NCBI GenBank assembly: GCA_009746045.1 | Contig: RPFO01000079.1 | Span: forward strand, 817,285 to 881,284 | Origin: Mesostigma viride | Lineage: Eukaryota > Streptophyta > Mesostigmatophyceae > Mesostigmatales > Mesostigmataceae | Direction of reading: 5' to 3' | Length of the DNA: 64,000 bases | Shown here: positions 9,337-19,085 of the stretch, piece after piece | Numbering within the stretch: position 1 is the stretch's first letter | Layout of the letters: each line of letters opens with the position of its first letter | The notes under the pieces: model-generated | What the model was told of the DNA's origin: nothing | The model's database searches: none | Seen by the model: the letters and a program-made list of their open reading frames with translations, nothing else | Position numbers and translations under genes: made by a program

Positions 9337-9362
9337 TTCGTTGTTATATTATTATGTATCTA
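9337..9362 (-). promoter_or_regulatory. AT-rich upstream element of the 1297-aa fibre gene
   Basis: A run of TATAATAATATAAC-type sequence lies directly before the ATG on the minus strand. It matches the TATA-like character seen before many genes in the viral block. Confidence 0.35.
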
Positions 9363-9374
9363 CAGAAAAAAAAA

Positions 9375-9869
9375 TCACATCCGACCTAACGAGCCGGCCA
9401 CCTGGGCGGCCGGGTCCAGGTAGCGAACCGGCGGGCCGGCGAACACCGACCGGTTGTTGTACAGGTAGCCGAGTATGAACGCCAGGCCGGCTCCTATCAC
9501 CATGTACATGATCACGTTCCCCCTGGCCTCTTCCGCGGCGATCTGTCGCATGCGAGCCTCGATCCCCATCGACTGTGCTACGGGAACTTGGTCCACTTGC
9601 TGTCTACGCGGCTGTTGGGGTGGCGGCGGCGGCATCATGTTGTGCATGTTCGGATGCGGGTGAACGTGCTGAGGCGGTGGCGCGTTGTGAGTAGGAGGGG
9701 GGATGGTCAGAGGGCCAGGGATGTGGATGGGTTCGCGACCATTGCTATCTGGGTGTATGAATGGTGGCTGTGGCTGATCCGTTTGAGGCTGCGGCATGGG
9801 CGAGTGCGAGGAAACCGACTCGCCGGACGGAGTGAAACTGTACGCTTGGTTCAGAGGGGTGCCGCTCAT
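9375..9869 (-). CDS. Proline-rich protein with C-terminal membrane segment
   Basis: 164 aa from the first ATG (9869); the longer reading starts only at a GTG. Residues 20-85 are Pro/His/Gln-rich and disordered. A short charged helix around GIEARMRQIAAEEAR precedes a hydrophobic segment (VIMYMVIGAGLAFILGYLY), then a short tail. This is a tail-anchored topology with a disordered arm, common in viral membrane or tegument proteins. Its stop lies 39 bases upstream of the fibre gene start on the same strand. Family not recognised. Confidence 0.6.
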   Translation of the reverse strand: MSGTPLNQAYSFTPSGESVSSHSPMPQPQTDQPQPPFIHPDSNGREPIHIPGPLTIPPPTHNAPPPQHVHPHPNMHNMMPPPPPQQPRRQQVDQVPVAQSMGIEARMRQIAAEEARGNVIMYMVIGAGLAFILGYLYNNRSVFAGPPVRYLDPAAQVAGSLGRM

Positions 9870-9925
9870 CGAAGTGTCATTGTATGTCGCCGAAATAAAC
9901 CCCCGCACCGGGACGAGCTACACGT

Positions 9926-10555
9926 CTACACGTATTCCTTCATGACCTCGGCGGCCGTGTTGAACCTCTTCGCTACGACCTCCTTCTTCTTTACGGCCAG
10001 GAATGGGACGACGTGGTTCGTGAAGATGCGGAGGAGGTACTTCTCGATGTAGTGGCTGTCCTCCTTGACGGGCGGGTCTTCGCGCGTCACCCATTCTCCT
10101 AACACGTTGAAGAACTTGATGATGGACGCGACGTGAGTGTCCTCGATGTTCGGGTATATGACTTGCGTGAAGTACTTCTCAAACTCGTCGCGGTTCTGAC
10201 ACGACAGCAGGATCGGGATCATGCGTTCCGAGACCCGCAGACCTCTCCTGGCTTCGGGGGAGATGCTGTCCTCCGCGTCCTTCCACGCCGTCAGCACTTC
10301 GGTGGCTGCCTTCTTGATCCCCTCGGGCAAGTTCTCCTGCTGCCGGATGTGCATGAGGCAGATGACCTCGACGTCCGTGACCGTCCCGTGAAGTTCCTTC
10401 GACTCGAGCACGCTCGCCAAACGCACGACGATGTTCTTGATAATGCGTTTGCATGTCTCTGCGTCCTCGCCCAGGTTGCTCATCACGCTCTGGACCATCG
10501 AGTTCGGGAACTTCCATGCGTGGATCTTGTTATCGAGTCGCACCTTCACCTCCAT
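9926..10555 (-). CDS. Helical protein of unknown function
   Basis: 209 aa, mostly alpha-helical, with no membrane segment. The N-terminus MEVKVRLDNKIHAW is beta-like, followed by repeated amphipathic helices. There are no evident catalytic motifs. It is divergently oriented to the conserved gene at 10639, with 83 bases between the two starts, so the pair could share a bidirectional promoter. Confidence 0.6.
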   Translation of the reverse strand: MEVKVRLDNKIHAWKFPNSMVQSVMSNLGEDAETCKRIIKNIVVRLASVLESKELHGTVTDVEVICLMHIRQQENLPEGIKKAATEVLTAWKDAEDSISPEARRGLRVSERMIPILLSCQNRDEFEKYFTQVIYPNIEDTHVASIIKFFNVLGEWVTREDPPVKEDSHYIEKYLLRIFTNHVVPFLAVKKKEVVAKRFNTAAEVMKEYV

Positions 10556-10638
10556 TCCATATACACCCTCGCTGAAATAATGCGGTTCGTTTTGAACGCG
10601 TAAATAATTTTTCGAAGGAATGATGATATCTACGGACC

Positions 10639-11145
10639 ATGTCGGCGGTGCAGGCTTTCAACAACATGCTGGCGATGTTCCTCGAGGAACTGTCCTTGGC
10701 GTTTCCAGAGGAGAAGTCCATCCTCGGCGTGCAGACCGCGCTGAAACTCGCGACCAAGGCCAACGTCCGTCTGCCGCTCGAGACCTTCATGGAATCCGTC
10801 GAGCCGCACCTCTCGCTGATCTCCAATCAGGACGAGGCGCTGTTCGGGGACGCCGCGCAGTCCATACCGTATCTGAAGGAGGTGGACCTCCAGAAGCACT
10901 GGGCAGGGGCGCCGCAGGGGACCAAGGACGCCATTTGGCAGTACCTCTCCACTCTGACCATGATAGGCATGGGCGTGAAGAGCATCCCCGAGGACATCCT
11001 GCGACAGGCGGAGGCGCTGGCGCGGGACATCGCCGACAAGTTCGAGAGCGGCAAGGCGGACCCGTCCAACCTCATGAGCGAGGTCATGTCCGGGGTGTCC
11101 AAGATCGCCGCCAACACCGCGGATCTACCGGCGATCACAAAATAA
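10639..11145 (+). CDS. Conserved giant-virus helical protein of unknown function
   Basis: 168 aa and all-helical. The arrangement FLEEL...FPEEK near the start, FMESVEPH in the middle and a TKDAIWQYL-LTMIGMG block resembles a hypothetical family recurring in algal and mimivirus-like viruses (recalled, not searched). There is no membrane segment. It is followed 25 bases later by a membrane protein on the same strand. Confidence 0.6.
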   Translation: MSAVQAFNNMLAMFLEELSLAFPEEKSILGVQTALKLATKANVRLPLETFMESVEPHLSLISNQDEALFGDAAQSIPYLKEVDLQKHWAGAPQGTKDAIWQYLSTLTMIGMGVKSIPEDILRQAEALARDIADKFESGKADPSNLMSEVMSGVSKIAANTADLPAITK

Positions 11146-11170
11146 GTTTACGTGGTTAGTATAAAGAGGG

Positions 11171-11599
11171 ATGTACATCTTCCAAGGCATTTTGGATGAC
11201 CCGCTGTGTTTTTGGCCCTTCGTCCCAGGCGCGACTCTCGTGGAGCGGTGCGTTGCCGCGAAACGGTTCGGGATGTACGTCATGCTGGTGGGCGGAACCG
11301 TCTTGTGGTCGGTTCGAGCCGTCATCGCCGGCTTCGTGATCATCCTCCTGTCGCACGCTGCCTACACCATCGACACGATGTTCACGAAGAAGCAGAACGT
11401 GCTTTCGGTAACGGACGACGAAACCAATCCGTACGCGAACTACTCCGTTGGGAGGGATTTCGACACCGTGCGGAATCAGGCGCCGTGCGTGCGGATGCGT
11501 AACACGTTCCAATCCATCGCGGAGTCACCCACCGAGACAGACGTGAGTCGGTTCTTGACCATGCCCCGACCCGACCTGACGCACCGCGCGCGTTTTTAG
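11171..11599 (+). CDS. Membrane protein, probably virion-associated
   Basis: 142 aa. A hydrophobic region (about residues 34-63: MYVMLVGGTVLWSV then VIAGFVIILLSHAAY) forms one or two transmembrane helices. The C-terminal soluble part contains NPYANYSVG and a Cys/Arg-rich segment. A TATA-like box (AGTATAAAG) lies 5-15 bases before the ATG. Unknown family; membrane-anchored virion proteins of this size are common in the phylum. Confidence 0.55.
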   Translation: MYIFQGILDDPLCFWPFVPGATLVERCVAAKRFGMYVMLVGGTVLWSVRAVIAGFVIILLSHAAYTIDTMFTKKQNVLSVTDDETNPYANYSVGRDFDTVRNQAPCVRMRNTFQSIAESPTETDVSRFLTMPRPDLTHRARF

Positions 11600-11620
11600 A
11601 ATGAAAATTGACGTGTGATT

Positions 11621-14600
11621 ATGGTACGAAATGGCATGGAGGATGAAAAGGGAGGCAAGGACGTGCGGCCTAAACACCAGCTCGGTAAGGCTCACGGCAT
11701 CGAACTGAGAGAGAGGATCGCCTTGATGGTCGAGAAGGCCTTGCAGGAGGACAGTGGGATGACCATCTCCTCGGTAGCCAGGCACTTCCAGGTGGATCGG
11801 AAGACGGCCTCGAAGTACCACGCCAAGTGGAAGATGGACAGGAAGTCGAACATCGACTACACGAAAGAGGACATGATTGCGAAATCTCAATTGAAACCGT
11901 TCTCCGTCCGTCCAAAGACGAATAAATTTGATATTATTTCTGAATTCAAAGGAGAGAAAAATTGGAACAGGATCTCTACTCTCATCGCGAACTTGCAGAC
12001 GCAGTTCGTGCCCCAATACACGGCTTCTGACATTGTGAGGGTGTTGAATAAGTTTAACGAGAGCGGCCGATTCGGGATCGATCTGCTCGATAACGTGAAC
12101 CGGAGACAGGTCGCGAAGAAGGTGAAAGACAACAAACACGCCGCAACGAGGCAGGAGGAACTGATCAAGGCGTTCGACGAAGTCCGAGTCGCCGCGAAGG
12201 AAATACTAGGAAACGACTTTTCGAAATTCCAATTCGAGGAGAGACACGTGAAGAAAGCTCGCGAGGATCGGATTTCTTTGAAAAGAGTTTCTCGAAGTGA
12301 GGCGGGGAATAAGGCCGCTCACGGGAGCCGCCTGGATGGTCGGCTGAACCGGGCGGGTTTGGCAGATGTAACCGGATTTGGCTAATGGCTGGCGACCTGG
12401 AATTGTTAGTAGGGGCAGTGGCCCTATTGTGCTACAATCTCGAAACAATCTTATGCTTAAAGTTTGACAGGGCCGGGTTTGTTGAACCGGTTTGTTGAAT
12501 GATAATTAGAACCTTTCGGAAAGGGTATTTGATTGGTTGTTGTTTTTGTGGTACGGTAGGTGTCGCTACATTCTCAGGTTGGCGTGTTAAGTTAAGCTCG
12601 GTTGCTGATGTCAGCCCCGTGCTAGGGCAGTTTGACTACTTTGGCGGCGTAGTGACATTGTTGTGGTCTTTTTTCTTGTAAACGTTGGCTGAGCGCCGAC
12701 GGCTGAGGCTATGGCGGTACAAGAAGTGCCTCACCAGCCTTGCGCTCAGCATGGGTGCGGGGCTAAAATTTGTTAACCAAATTTCCGGCATCCATGATCC
12801 CTGGCTGCTTAAGGCGGTTGGGATTCATGGCTGCCACTGGCCCGGAATTAATGTCCGGGTGATCGGGGTTTAAATGCGAAGCGGGGGCTGATGCATTATT
12901 TAATGGCTGGTTTGTTTGAAAGAAACGGCCAGCTGGCCGGGTTGGGCAAGGGCTAGCTTGCTTGATGGTTCCGTACCTGGGGATGCTTGCGCCTCGGGTT
13001 GGGCTGTCGGCAGGCTGGCCTGCCTTTGAGTTGTCTCGTACCTGGAAATGCTTGCATTCCGGGTTGGGCTTGGCTTGAGGGCCGCCGCGGCTCGGGGGGG
13101 TAAAAAATTTAAGTCACCGTTGTGGGACACGGAGCCTCGGCGCAGGAGGCAAGGGCTGAAAGCCAACTTGATTTCGTAATCAGTGGTATTTCCATTTTTT
13201 TGTACGGAAGGAGTGTTTATGTGCTCGGCACTAGGTTGGTTGCTCTTCAAAAAAGTTGTAAACTGGGCGTCGGCTGGAATCAGCGGCGCCAGTCAGCAGC
13301 TTTTGCTTTGACTTTGTGTTCCGCGACAGCACCCCTTAGCGGACCAGAGAAGAGGTCGGCAACGAGGTCAGCGGGGGCCCCCGAGTGGGGTCAAAAATGC
13401 GAGCTGTGTCGATTGACAGTGCATGAATTTTTGTGCATTCACAGTCGCTGGGAATTAAATCTGTTTTCTGGCAACGGAGAGCGCCCATCGCGACAGGACA
13501 GCTTTTGACGGGAAAGGAAATGGTGCTTCTTTAGCGGACCGGAGGGCCAGGAAGGGGAGGTTGGGTAATCGCGAGCCATGCCTAAGGAGTTCTTAATAGC
13601 GGTTCTGTAACCGCTACCTGTCTGTATGCATCTACTTATTGTTTTAACAAAGATGCTGGTGACTATGGTGAGCAAACGGGTGTATGAATCGGATTTCTTT
13701 GAAAAGAGTTTCTCGAAGTGAGGCGGGGAATAAGGCCGCTCACGGGAGCCGCCTGGATGGTCGGCTGAACCGGGCGGGTTTGGCAGATGTAACCGGATTT
13801 GGCTAATGGCTGGCGACCTGGAATTGTTAGTAGGGGCAGTGGCCCTATTGTGCTACAATCTCGAAACAATCTTATGCTTAAAGTTTGACAGGGCCGGGTT
13901 TGTTGAACCGGTTTGTTGAATGATAATTAGAACCTTTCGGAAAGGGTATTTGATTGGTTGTTGTTTTTGTGGTACGGTAGGTGTCGCTACATTCTCAGGT
14001 TGGCGTGTTAAGTTAAGCTCGGTTGCTGATGTCAGCCCCGTGCTAGGGCAGTTTGACTACTTTGGCGGCGTAGTGACATTGTTGTGGTCTTTTTTCTTGT
14101 CCCACCCACCCACCCTCTTTGGTGGCCTGGTCTGCGCGGGTAATCGCGAGCCATGCCTAAGGAGTTCTTAATAGCGGTTCTGTAACCGCTACCTGTCTGT
14201 ATGCATCTACTTATTGTTTTAACAAAGATGCTGGTGACTATGGTGAGCAAACGGGTGTATGAAGCACAATTTGTCGTACAAGACCATCCACTACGACTAC
14301 CAGGAAAAGGACATGCAATCGGTCGTGGCCGCCAAGAAGGACTTTGTGAGCGTCCAATCGCTTCTTTTCGCCGAGGACTGCGTGTTCGTAGACGAGTTCC
14401 ACGTGGTCATGAACATGGCTCCCATCCGCGCGTGGACGAAGCCAGGCGAAAAGGCGCAGCTCAGGAGGAGAGAACAGCGAGCGTCGAAGACGACGGTGTT
14501 CGCCGCGATGCGATGGCCAGAAAACGAGAAAGGAGATCTCAGGGCGGCCTTCTTCCTCCGCATCTTTCCTCCCATCCCCGTTCGAATCAGCAATCAGAAT

Positions 14601-17330
14601 CCGGCCAAAAGTCCCGCGGAATACGCCGTCGCGGAACTGCTGCGGTCCGAACCCTGGTGGGAAGGGATCATGCTCGTCATCGGCTCGTGGTGCAGGAAGA
14701 AAGACCCGGTTTCGGATCCGTCTGACATGAGACTCAGCAGGGTCAAAGACGCTCTCATGTCCACATTCGTTCAGCGCAAGGAAGATCCGTCCTCCGACTT
14801 TCACGCATTCATAGTCGACGGCGACTACGATAATTTTCTTTTGTCGGAAAAGGAACAGAAGGCGGATTTGCAGAAGGAACTGCCCACCGACTTCTGGAAT
14901 CAGAAGACCGTGGCAGGGAAACCGTGTCTCTGCCTTGACAAACGAGCGTTCGGACACCTGGAAATGGAGAACACGTTCTGGCAGTTTTTGCCTGACCCGG
15001 CGACCCAGTTCGTCGTGAAGAACGATAAGAGGTTAGGCAAGACGATAGGCAACATGATCATGAACGATTCAACTCTGAAAACACCCGAGTCCCAGATCCA
15101 GTTCGTCGTCCGTCTCGCGGCTCACGATTACGTCATGCTGGAATACATCAAGAAACACAACTACAGCGTACGACAGCGCACGTTCGGAGACGACATCATG
15201 CCCGCAAAGAAGGGTCACGCGTTCATCCCGCCCGGGATCACGTATGTCAACGAAACCCCGTTTCTCAGAGTGGGAGACGACCGCATCGAGGTTCACAATC
15301 TGCTGTCCCGGACCGTGGAGGAGGCCCATCGCAAACTCCTGCCGTACCCGGACAAGGCCGGCACGCGCGACGACGACCAAGATATACAGGGAGGGGTGCA
15401 GATGATGGTAGACAAGCTCGTGGCCATTTTCGGAAAGAGTTCCTACGCCGAGATACTGCACGATCTGTTCGGGAAGAACGAGAATCCGCGGTACATGCAA
15501 TTGGACAAACTGTTCTCGTCGGACGCGGACGACTCGTATCTGTACGACCGCGAGTACGTCAGCAGAAAGGAGAGGAACATCGACCCTGACTATCGATTGG
15601 CGCGGGCGATCTACTCCGCTTTGAACGTGATTTGGAGAGTCAACGATGTCAGCGGGACGAAGACGGACATGCACGGATTGGACGTGGCCGCTCACATCTG
15701 GTTCATCGTGCATCACTGCCGCGGAGACCCGAAATGGATGGAGGGAAACTTGAAAGAGATGGACGGCGGGAAGTTGCAGTACGGCGACCCTCCGCAGACG
15801 GACGCCAGTTTCAGCGGGACGAAGATCGACCACGAGCAATGGAAAAAACTAGGCAAAGTCATCCGATTCAAACGCGAAAACGTGTTGCCCATCCAGATTT
15901 CTCGAAGTCAGTTCGCGGACAAAAACTCGGGGGCGCCGCCCATGAAAGTGTCTAAGAGTCTGTTCCGGTGGTTCTTGGATGCCCTTCCAGACGGTTTCGT
16001 GCAGGGAAAGACTCTCGTGATGGACGGCGCGTCGGTCCACGGAAAGCCGCCCGACGACGAGCGGCAGAAGAACGCGAACATCGCCGACCCCGTGTTCCCG
16101 GAAGGAGAGCTGAGCGAGTTCGCCACGCTGTTACGAAGAAGGGGAGGGGGGGACGGGGTCTTGCACCCGTCGACCCGTTCCACGTACGCCACACGGAAGC
16201 CGGCGTTGCTATTCCTGCCGCCGTACTCCCCCGAGTACAACCCTATCGAATTGTCGTTCAACACCGCGAAGACGTTCATACGCAGGGAGGCGTCACGAGT
16301 CCCCCGAACGAGGCTGAACCTGTCCTACGTGATCATCAACGCCTTCCACGTGCTGATACGACCGCACGCCATCAAGAACTTCATGCTGTGTTCCGGGTAC
16401 AGGTCCATCGACAAAAACGTCGTGCCTCTCCCCATCAAGGGTGCTGTTTCCGCGCTGCCTTCGTCCACCGAGGCAGACGTCCTCATACCGCCGCGACGAG
16501 GATGCACGGCCCAGTTCGTGGACGGGAAGTACGAAGATCCGTCGAAAGTCCGTGTCCGCGCCGAACCCCTGCGACATCCGGAGGAGTATCGCGACTACAC
16601 GCAAGCCAAACCGATCGACGAAGATTATCCTGGAAAGATGTATCGAGAAGGCATGGACAAGAAGATACCGGTCGAGAAGACGTGCAAGAGGGATACGGCG
16701 GATGTCGATCATCGCAAGACCATCGAAAAGGAACGAATCACGCAGGACGTGACCGAACCCGGTTCTCGCGTCGTCATTGGATGTAGACAGAAACGGGCGT
16801 GGGAGTATAAGCCTGGAGAGAGAGTCCGCGTGGCCCTACTCGGCGCGAAGAAGTGGCAGAACGCGACCATAGCAGAAGACCCAGAGGCAGGAGACAGCAA
16901 ACACGATCCGTGGGTGAGCGTCGTTCTCGACAGGGACAAGGCCAAGTACAGGGTCCTTATCAGCCGGATCAGGCCTGAGAGGAGCGTCGTCGAAAGACAA
17001 AACGAGCAAGCCGCCAAGCGTCACGCGGACAACGAGAAGGCCAGGATGAAGTACGTCGACGGTCGTGTCGCGAAGAGGGAGGAGAAAAACACGAACATGG
17101 CTCCGGTGAGGACCGCCCTCGCGAAAGACCCTGTCGCGTTGACGAGGAAGTTCATCGCCGCCATCGTCAAGGAAAAGGACCCGATGAAGGCCCTGAAGTC
17201 GAAAGAAGACCTCTCGATCACGGACGACGAAGTGGTCGCCATTCCGTCCGTCTACTCTTCGCTGCTCTCCTCGCTCCCATCTTCCTCTTCGGGTTCTTCG
17301 GCCGGTCGGAAGGCCGTGAAAAACAAGTAG
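11621..17330 (+). CDS. IS630/Tc1-mariner-like DDE transposase split by two intron-like segments
   Basis: Proposed exons are 11621-12296, 13673-13717 and 14248-17330, totalling 3804 bases (1267 aa). Exon 1 holds helix-turn-helix DNA-binding regions (MTISSVARHFQVDRKTASKY, then RISLKRVSR). Exon 3 begins CMKHNLSYKTIHYDY, the usual linker in this family. It carries the catalytic triad: D in VFVDEF (codon 14391), D in VMDGASVHG (16023) and E in PPYSPEYNPIE (16248). The first two acids are about 540 residues apart, versus roughly 100 in ordinary members. The C-terminal third has a small beta domain (about 16800-16980) and a basic Lys/Glu-rich tail. Both intron ends read GTGAG...GAG, phase 1. Without splicing the gene is broken at 12297. 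Whether it is viral cargo or an inserted element is open. Confidence 0.6.
12267..12679 (+). repeat. Direct repeat A, copy 1 (413 bp)
   Basis: Identical by eye to 13688-14100 at an offset of 1421 bases. It includes 30 bases of exon sequence before the GTGAG end, so the duplication took flanking exon with it. Confidence 0.85.
12297..13672 (+). other. Intron-like segment 1 (long form, 1376 bases) in the transposase gene
   Basis: It starts GTGAGG after codon base 1 and ends ATGGTGAG. Removal joins the flanking frames without a stop. Its first 383 and last 110 bases are identical to those of segment 2; the middle 883 bases (12680-13562) are private to this copy, contain stops in all frames and no recognisable gene. 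An alternative reading is a mobile insertion with a GTGAG direct repeat at each end. Confidence 0.5.
13563..13688 (+). repeat. Direct repeat B, copy 1 (126 bp)
   Basis: Matches 14138-14263 at an offset of 575 bases. It covers the 3' end of the intron-like segment plus the first 16 bases of the following exon. Confidence 0.85.
13688..14100 (+). repeat. Direct repeat A, copy 2 (413 bp)
   Basis: Second copy of 12267-12679. Together with repeat B it defines a tandem duplication with one internally shortened unit. Confidence 0.85.
13718..14247 (+). other. Intron-like segment 2 (short form, 530 bases)
   Basis: It has the same ends as segment 1, but the middle is only 37 bases of C-rich filler (14101-14137). 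It is phase 1 like segment 1. With both removed, a 45-nt mini-exon (13673-13717) stays in frame and duplicates 15 codons of the last DNA-binding helix region. Confidence 0.5.
14138..14263 (+). repeat. Direct repeat B, copy 2 (126 bp)
   Basis: Second copy of 13563-13688, ending in GTATGAA and running into the third transposase exon. Confidence 0.85.
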
Positions 17331-17448
17331 GCGGACACGATCGCGCAGACCATGGAGAATAGAATCATTGTCACATGCTAAACGTGGGATAAAGGCGCGC
17401 GTTCGTGAGGCGAACAAAAATGTGGATAGATATCGTAAAGATCTTCCC

Positions 17449-17877
17449 ATGCCGATCCACAGATACGGGAGCAAGTCCCAGGTCTTCCACGACTCCGCGA
17501 TGATGACCACCAACCGTCTGAAGAAGGACGACCTGATCAAGAACGAGAAGACGGGCGAGTACGTGTCCAAATCCAAGCACGAGGCGGGTCAGAAGGCGCA
17601 CGGGCACGTGACCGAATGGGTGGACATGACGAAGAAGTTGTACGTCCAACTGAACCCCGACTCGTTCCAGATCGTGGATGACGATCAGAACCCAGGCAAA
17701 CAGAAAGCCGTGAAGACGGACGTCCGTCCGTCCATCGCGTACAAAGACGTTCTCAAGAAGGCAGGAGATTGGACCCTCAGACAGCTGAACGCCCAATCTC
17801 TCGAACACACCGTCGAGAACAAGCGGAAATTGTGGAAGGCGTGCGCGGACGGCGAGATCGCGTTCTCGGAAGCGTGA
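17449..17877 (+). CDS. Small charged protein, unknown function
   Basis: 142 aa from the ATG at 17449. An 81-base upstream extension has only a TTG start and is less likely. The protein is Lys-rich and soluble, with KTGEYVSKSKHEAGQK in the first half and a helical C-terminus (LRQLNAQSLEHTVENKRKLWKACADGE). No known domain recognised. It lies between the transposase and a PIN-like gene on the same strand. Confidence 0.5.
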   Translation: MPIHRYGSKSQVFHDSAMMTTNRLKKDDLIKNEKTGEYVSKSKHEAGQKAHGHVTEWVDMTKKLYVQLNPDSFQIVDDDQNPGKQKAVKTDVRPSIAYKDVLKKAGDWTLRQLNAQSLEHTVENKRKLWKACADGEIAFSEA

Positions 17878-17930
17878 TTCGTGCGCTGGCGATTTCCTTT
17901 TTTTTTTCGGCCGCAATCATAACGTATAGT

Positions 17931-18449
17931 ATGCCGCGTGTATGGGTGTTTGTGGACCTTGATCAATGCGCGAAGGACGCGTGTTGCATCGACACGGCCC
18001 GGTGCACCGTGATCGGATATTGCGGGAAGGCGTACGAGGGTCCAGTCCCGCCGGGGTGCGAGGTGATGAGATCGGACTCTATGATCAAAGAGGCGGCAGA
18101 CACGCTGTTTTATTACGATCTAGGAAGACGGGTCGCGAATAAGGAGATCGACGGACAGAACGATACAGTATACGTTCTCTCGCGAGATGCCGCGTGGCAC
18201 AATGCGTGGTTCCATCTAGTCTCCGACGGCGTCTGCAAGGCCAAGATGTGCGCAGTTCTTCGAGAACTTCCTGAAGAGTTTAGGCGAGAAGAGAGAGAGT
18301 CGTTGAACGAAGTCCTGGCTTCCGGACCGCCTCTTCCGAAGACTTCTAAGGGCGTCGAGAACTACGTCATGAATAACGTGCCCCCTCTTCTTCGAGCGGC
18401 CGCGAGGGTAGAAATACTCAGCCGGATGGGGGGGGAGAATATCTCCTGA
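17931..18449 (+). CDS. PIN-like nuclease-fold protein
   Basis: 172 aa from the ATG at 17931; the longer frame upstream overlaps the previous gene and is ignored. The N-terminus VWVFVDLDQC, then EAADTLFYYDLGRRV, then VYVLSRDAAWH gives the order of acidic residues (D9/D11, E54/D57, D86) seen in PIN and NYN-type RNA nucleases. This suggests a viral RNA- or DNA-cleaving enzyme. Several N-terminal cysteines (13, 18, 19, 25, 31) are unusual. An upstream AACGTATAGTATG TATA-like motif abuts the ATG. Confidence 0.5.
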   Translation: MPRVWVFVDLDQCAKDACCIDTARCTVIGYCGKAYEGPVPPGCEVMRSDSMIKEAADTLFYYDLGRRVANKEIDGQNDTVYVLSRDAAWHNAWFHLVSDGVCKAKMCAVLRELPEEFRREERESLNEVLASGPPLPKTSKGVENYVMNNVPPLLRAAARVEILSRMGGENIS

Positions 18450-18469
18450 TACTCTAGTATGCACGAAAC

Positions 18470-18682
18470 ATGTCGACGCCGGTCGTGTTGGTGTTCGTTT
18501 TCATGGTGTTTGTCTCCGCGGCCGAATGGATACGATGGGCGCGATGGCAGCCAGTCGAGGAATGGGCATGTCCCGAGTACTTCGTCATGGAACGAAAGAC
18601 GCTGCCCATCCCGCCCGTGATCCCCATCAACTTCGACGCCAGGCCAGAAGAGAGGATGGTCCTCGGCACGCATTTATTCTAA
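18470..18682 (+). CDS. Short membrane-anchored protein
   Basis: 70 aa. VVLVFVFMVFVSAAEWI forms an N-terminal anchor or signal peptide, followed by a Trp/Pro-rich tail (WARWQPVEEW). Too short for assignment; small anchored proteins of this kind are frequent in giant-virus virions. It is 20 bases after the PIN-like gene. Confidence 0.5.
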   Translation: MSTPVVLVFVFMVFVSAAEWIRWARWQPVEEWACPEYFVMERKTLPIPPVIPINFDARPEERMVLGTHLF

Positions 18683-18699
18683 ACCAATAGTACGAATCC

Positions 18700-19038
18700 A
18701 TGTCATCCGCGATCATCATAACCGAAAACGGGGTCAAGGAAGAGATGGGGAAGACGTTGGACAAGGTTCTTGATAACAACGTGCCGTTCCCGATCACCCA
18801 GGACCATGTTCAATCTTTCTTGACCTTGGGCGGGAGGCTCGACCCGTCTCTCGAATGCATGAGACTCAAGGGCGGTGTCCACGCCGCTAACTTCAACAAA
18901 GTCATCACGGTCGACGACCGAGTGACCGCGCCGTATCTACACATGTATTGGGAAGACATGAAACGGGCCGATAGGTACCTCGAATTCCCGATCGTCACAA
19001 GTGCCCTGAGACCAGAGCCGTGCAGATTGCCGATTTGA
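18700..19038 (+). CDS. Small soluble protein, unknown function
   Basis: 112 aa with no membrane segment and mixed alpha/beta character (SSAIIITENGVKEEMGK; FNKVITVDDRVTAPYLHMYWEDM). No motif recognised. It starts 17 bases after the preceding small gene, as part of a same-strand run from 17449 to 20465. Confidence 0.55.
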   Translation: MSSAIIITENGVKEEMGKTLDKVLDNNVPFPITQDHVQSFLTLGGRLDPSLECMRLKGGVHAANFNKVITVDDRVTAPYLHMYWEDMKRADRYLEFPIVTSALRPEPCRLPI

Positions 19039-19085
19039 GTAGCGCGTCATAATTGTGTTTTGTATTATTATGAATAAAGAGTTCA

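Noticed and set aside
12297..14247. Group I or group II self-splicing intron
   Set aside because: No conserved core sequence or reverse-transcriptase/homing ORF could be recognised by eye; structure prediction would be needed.
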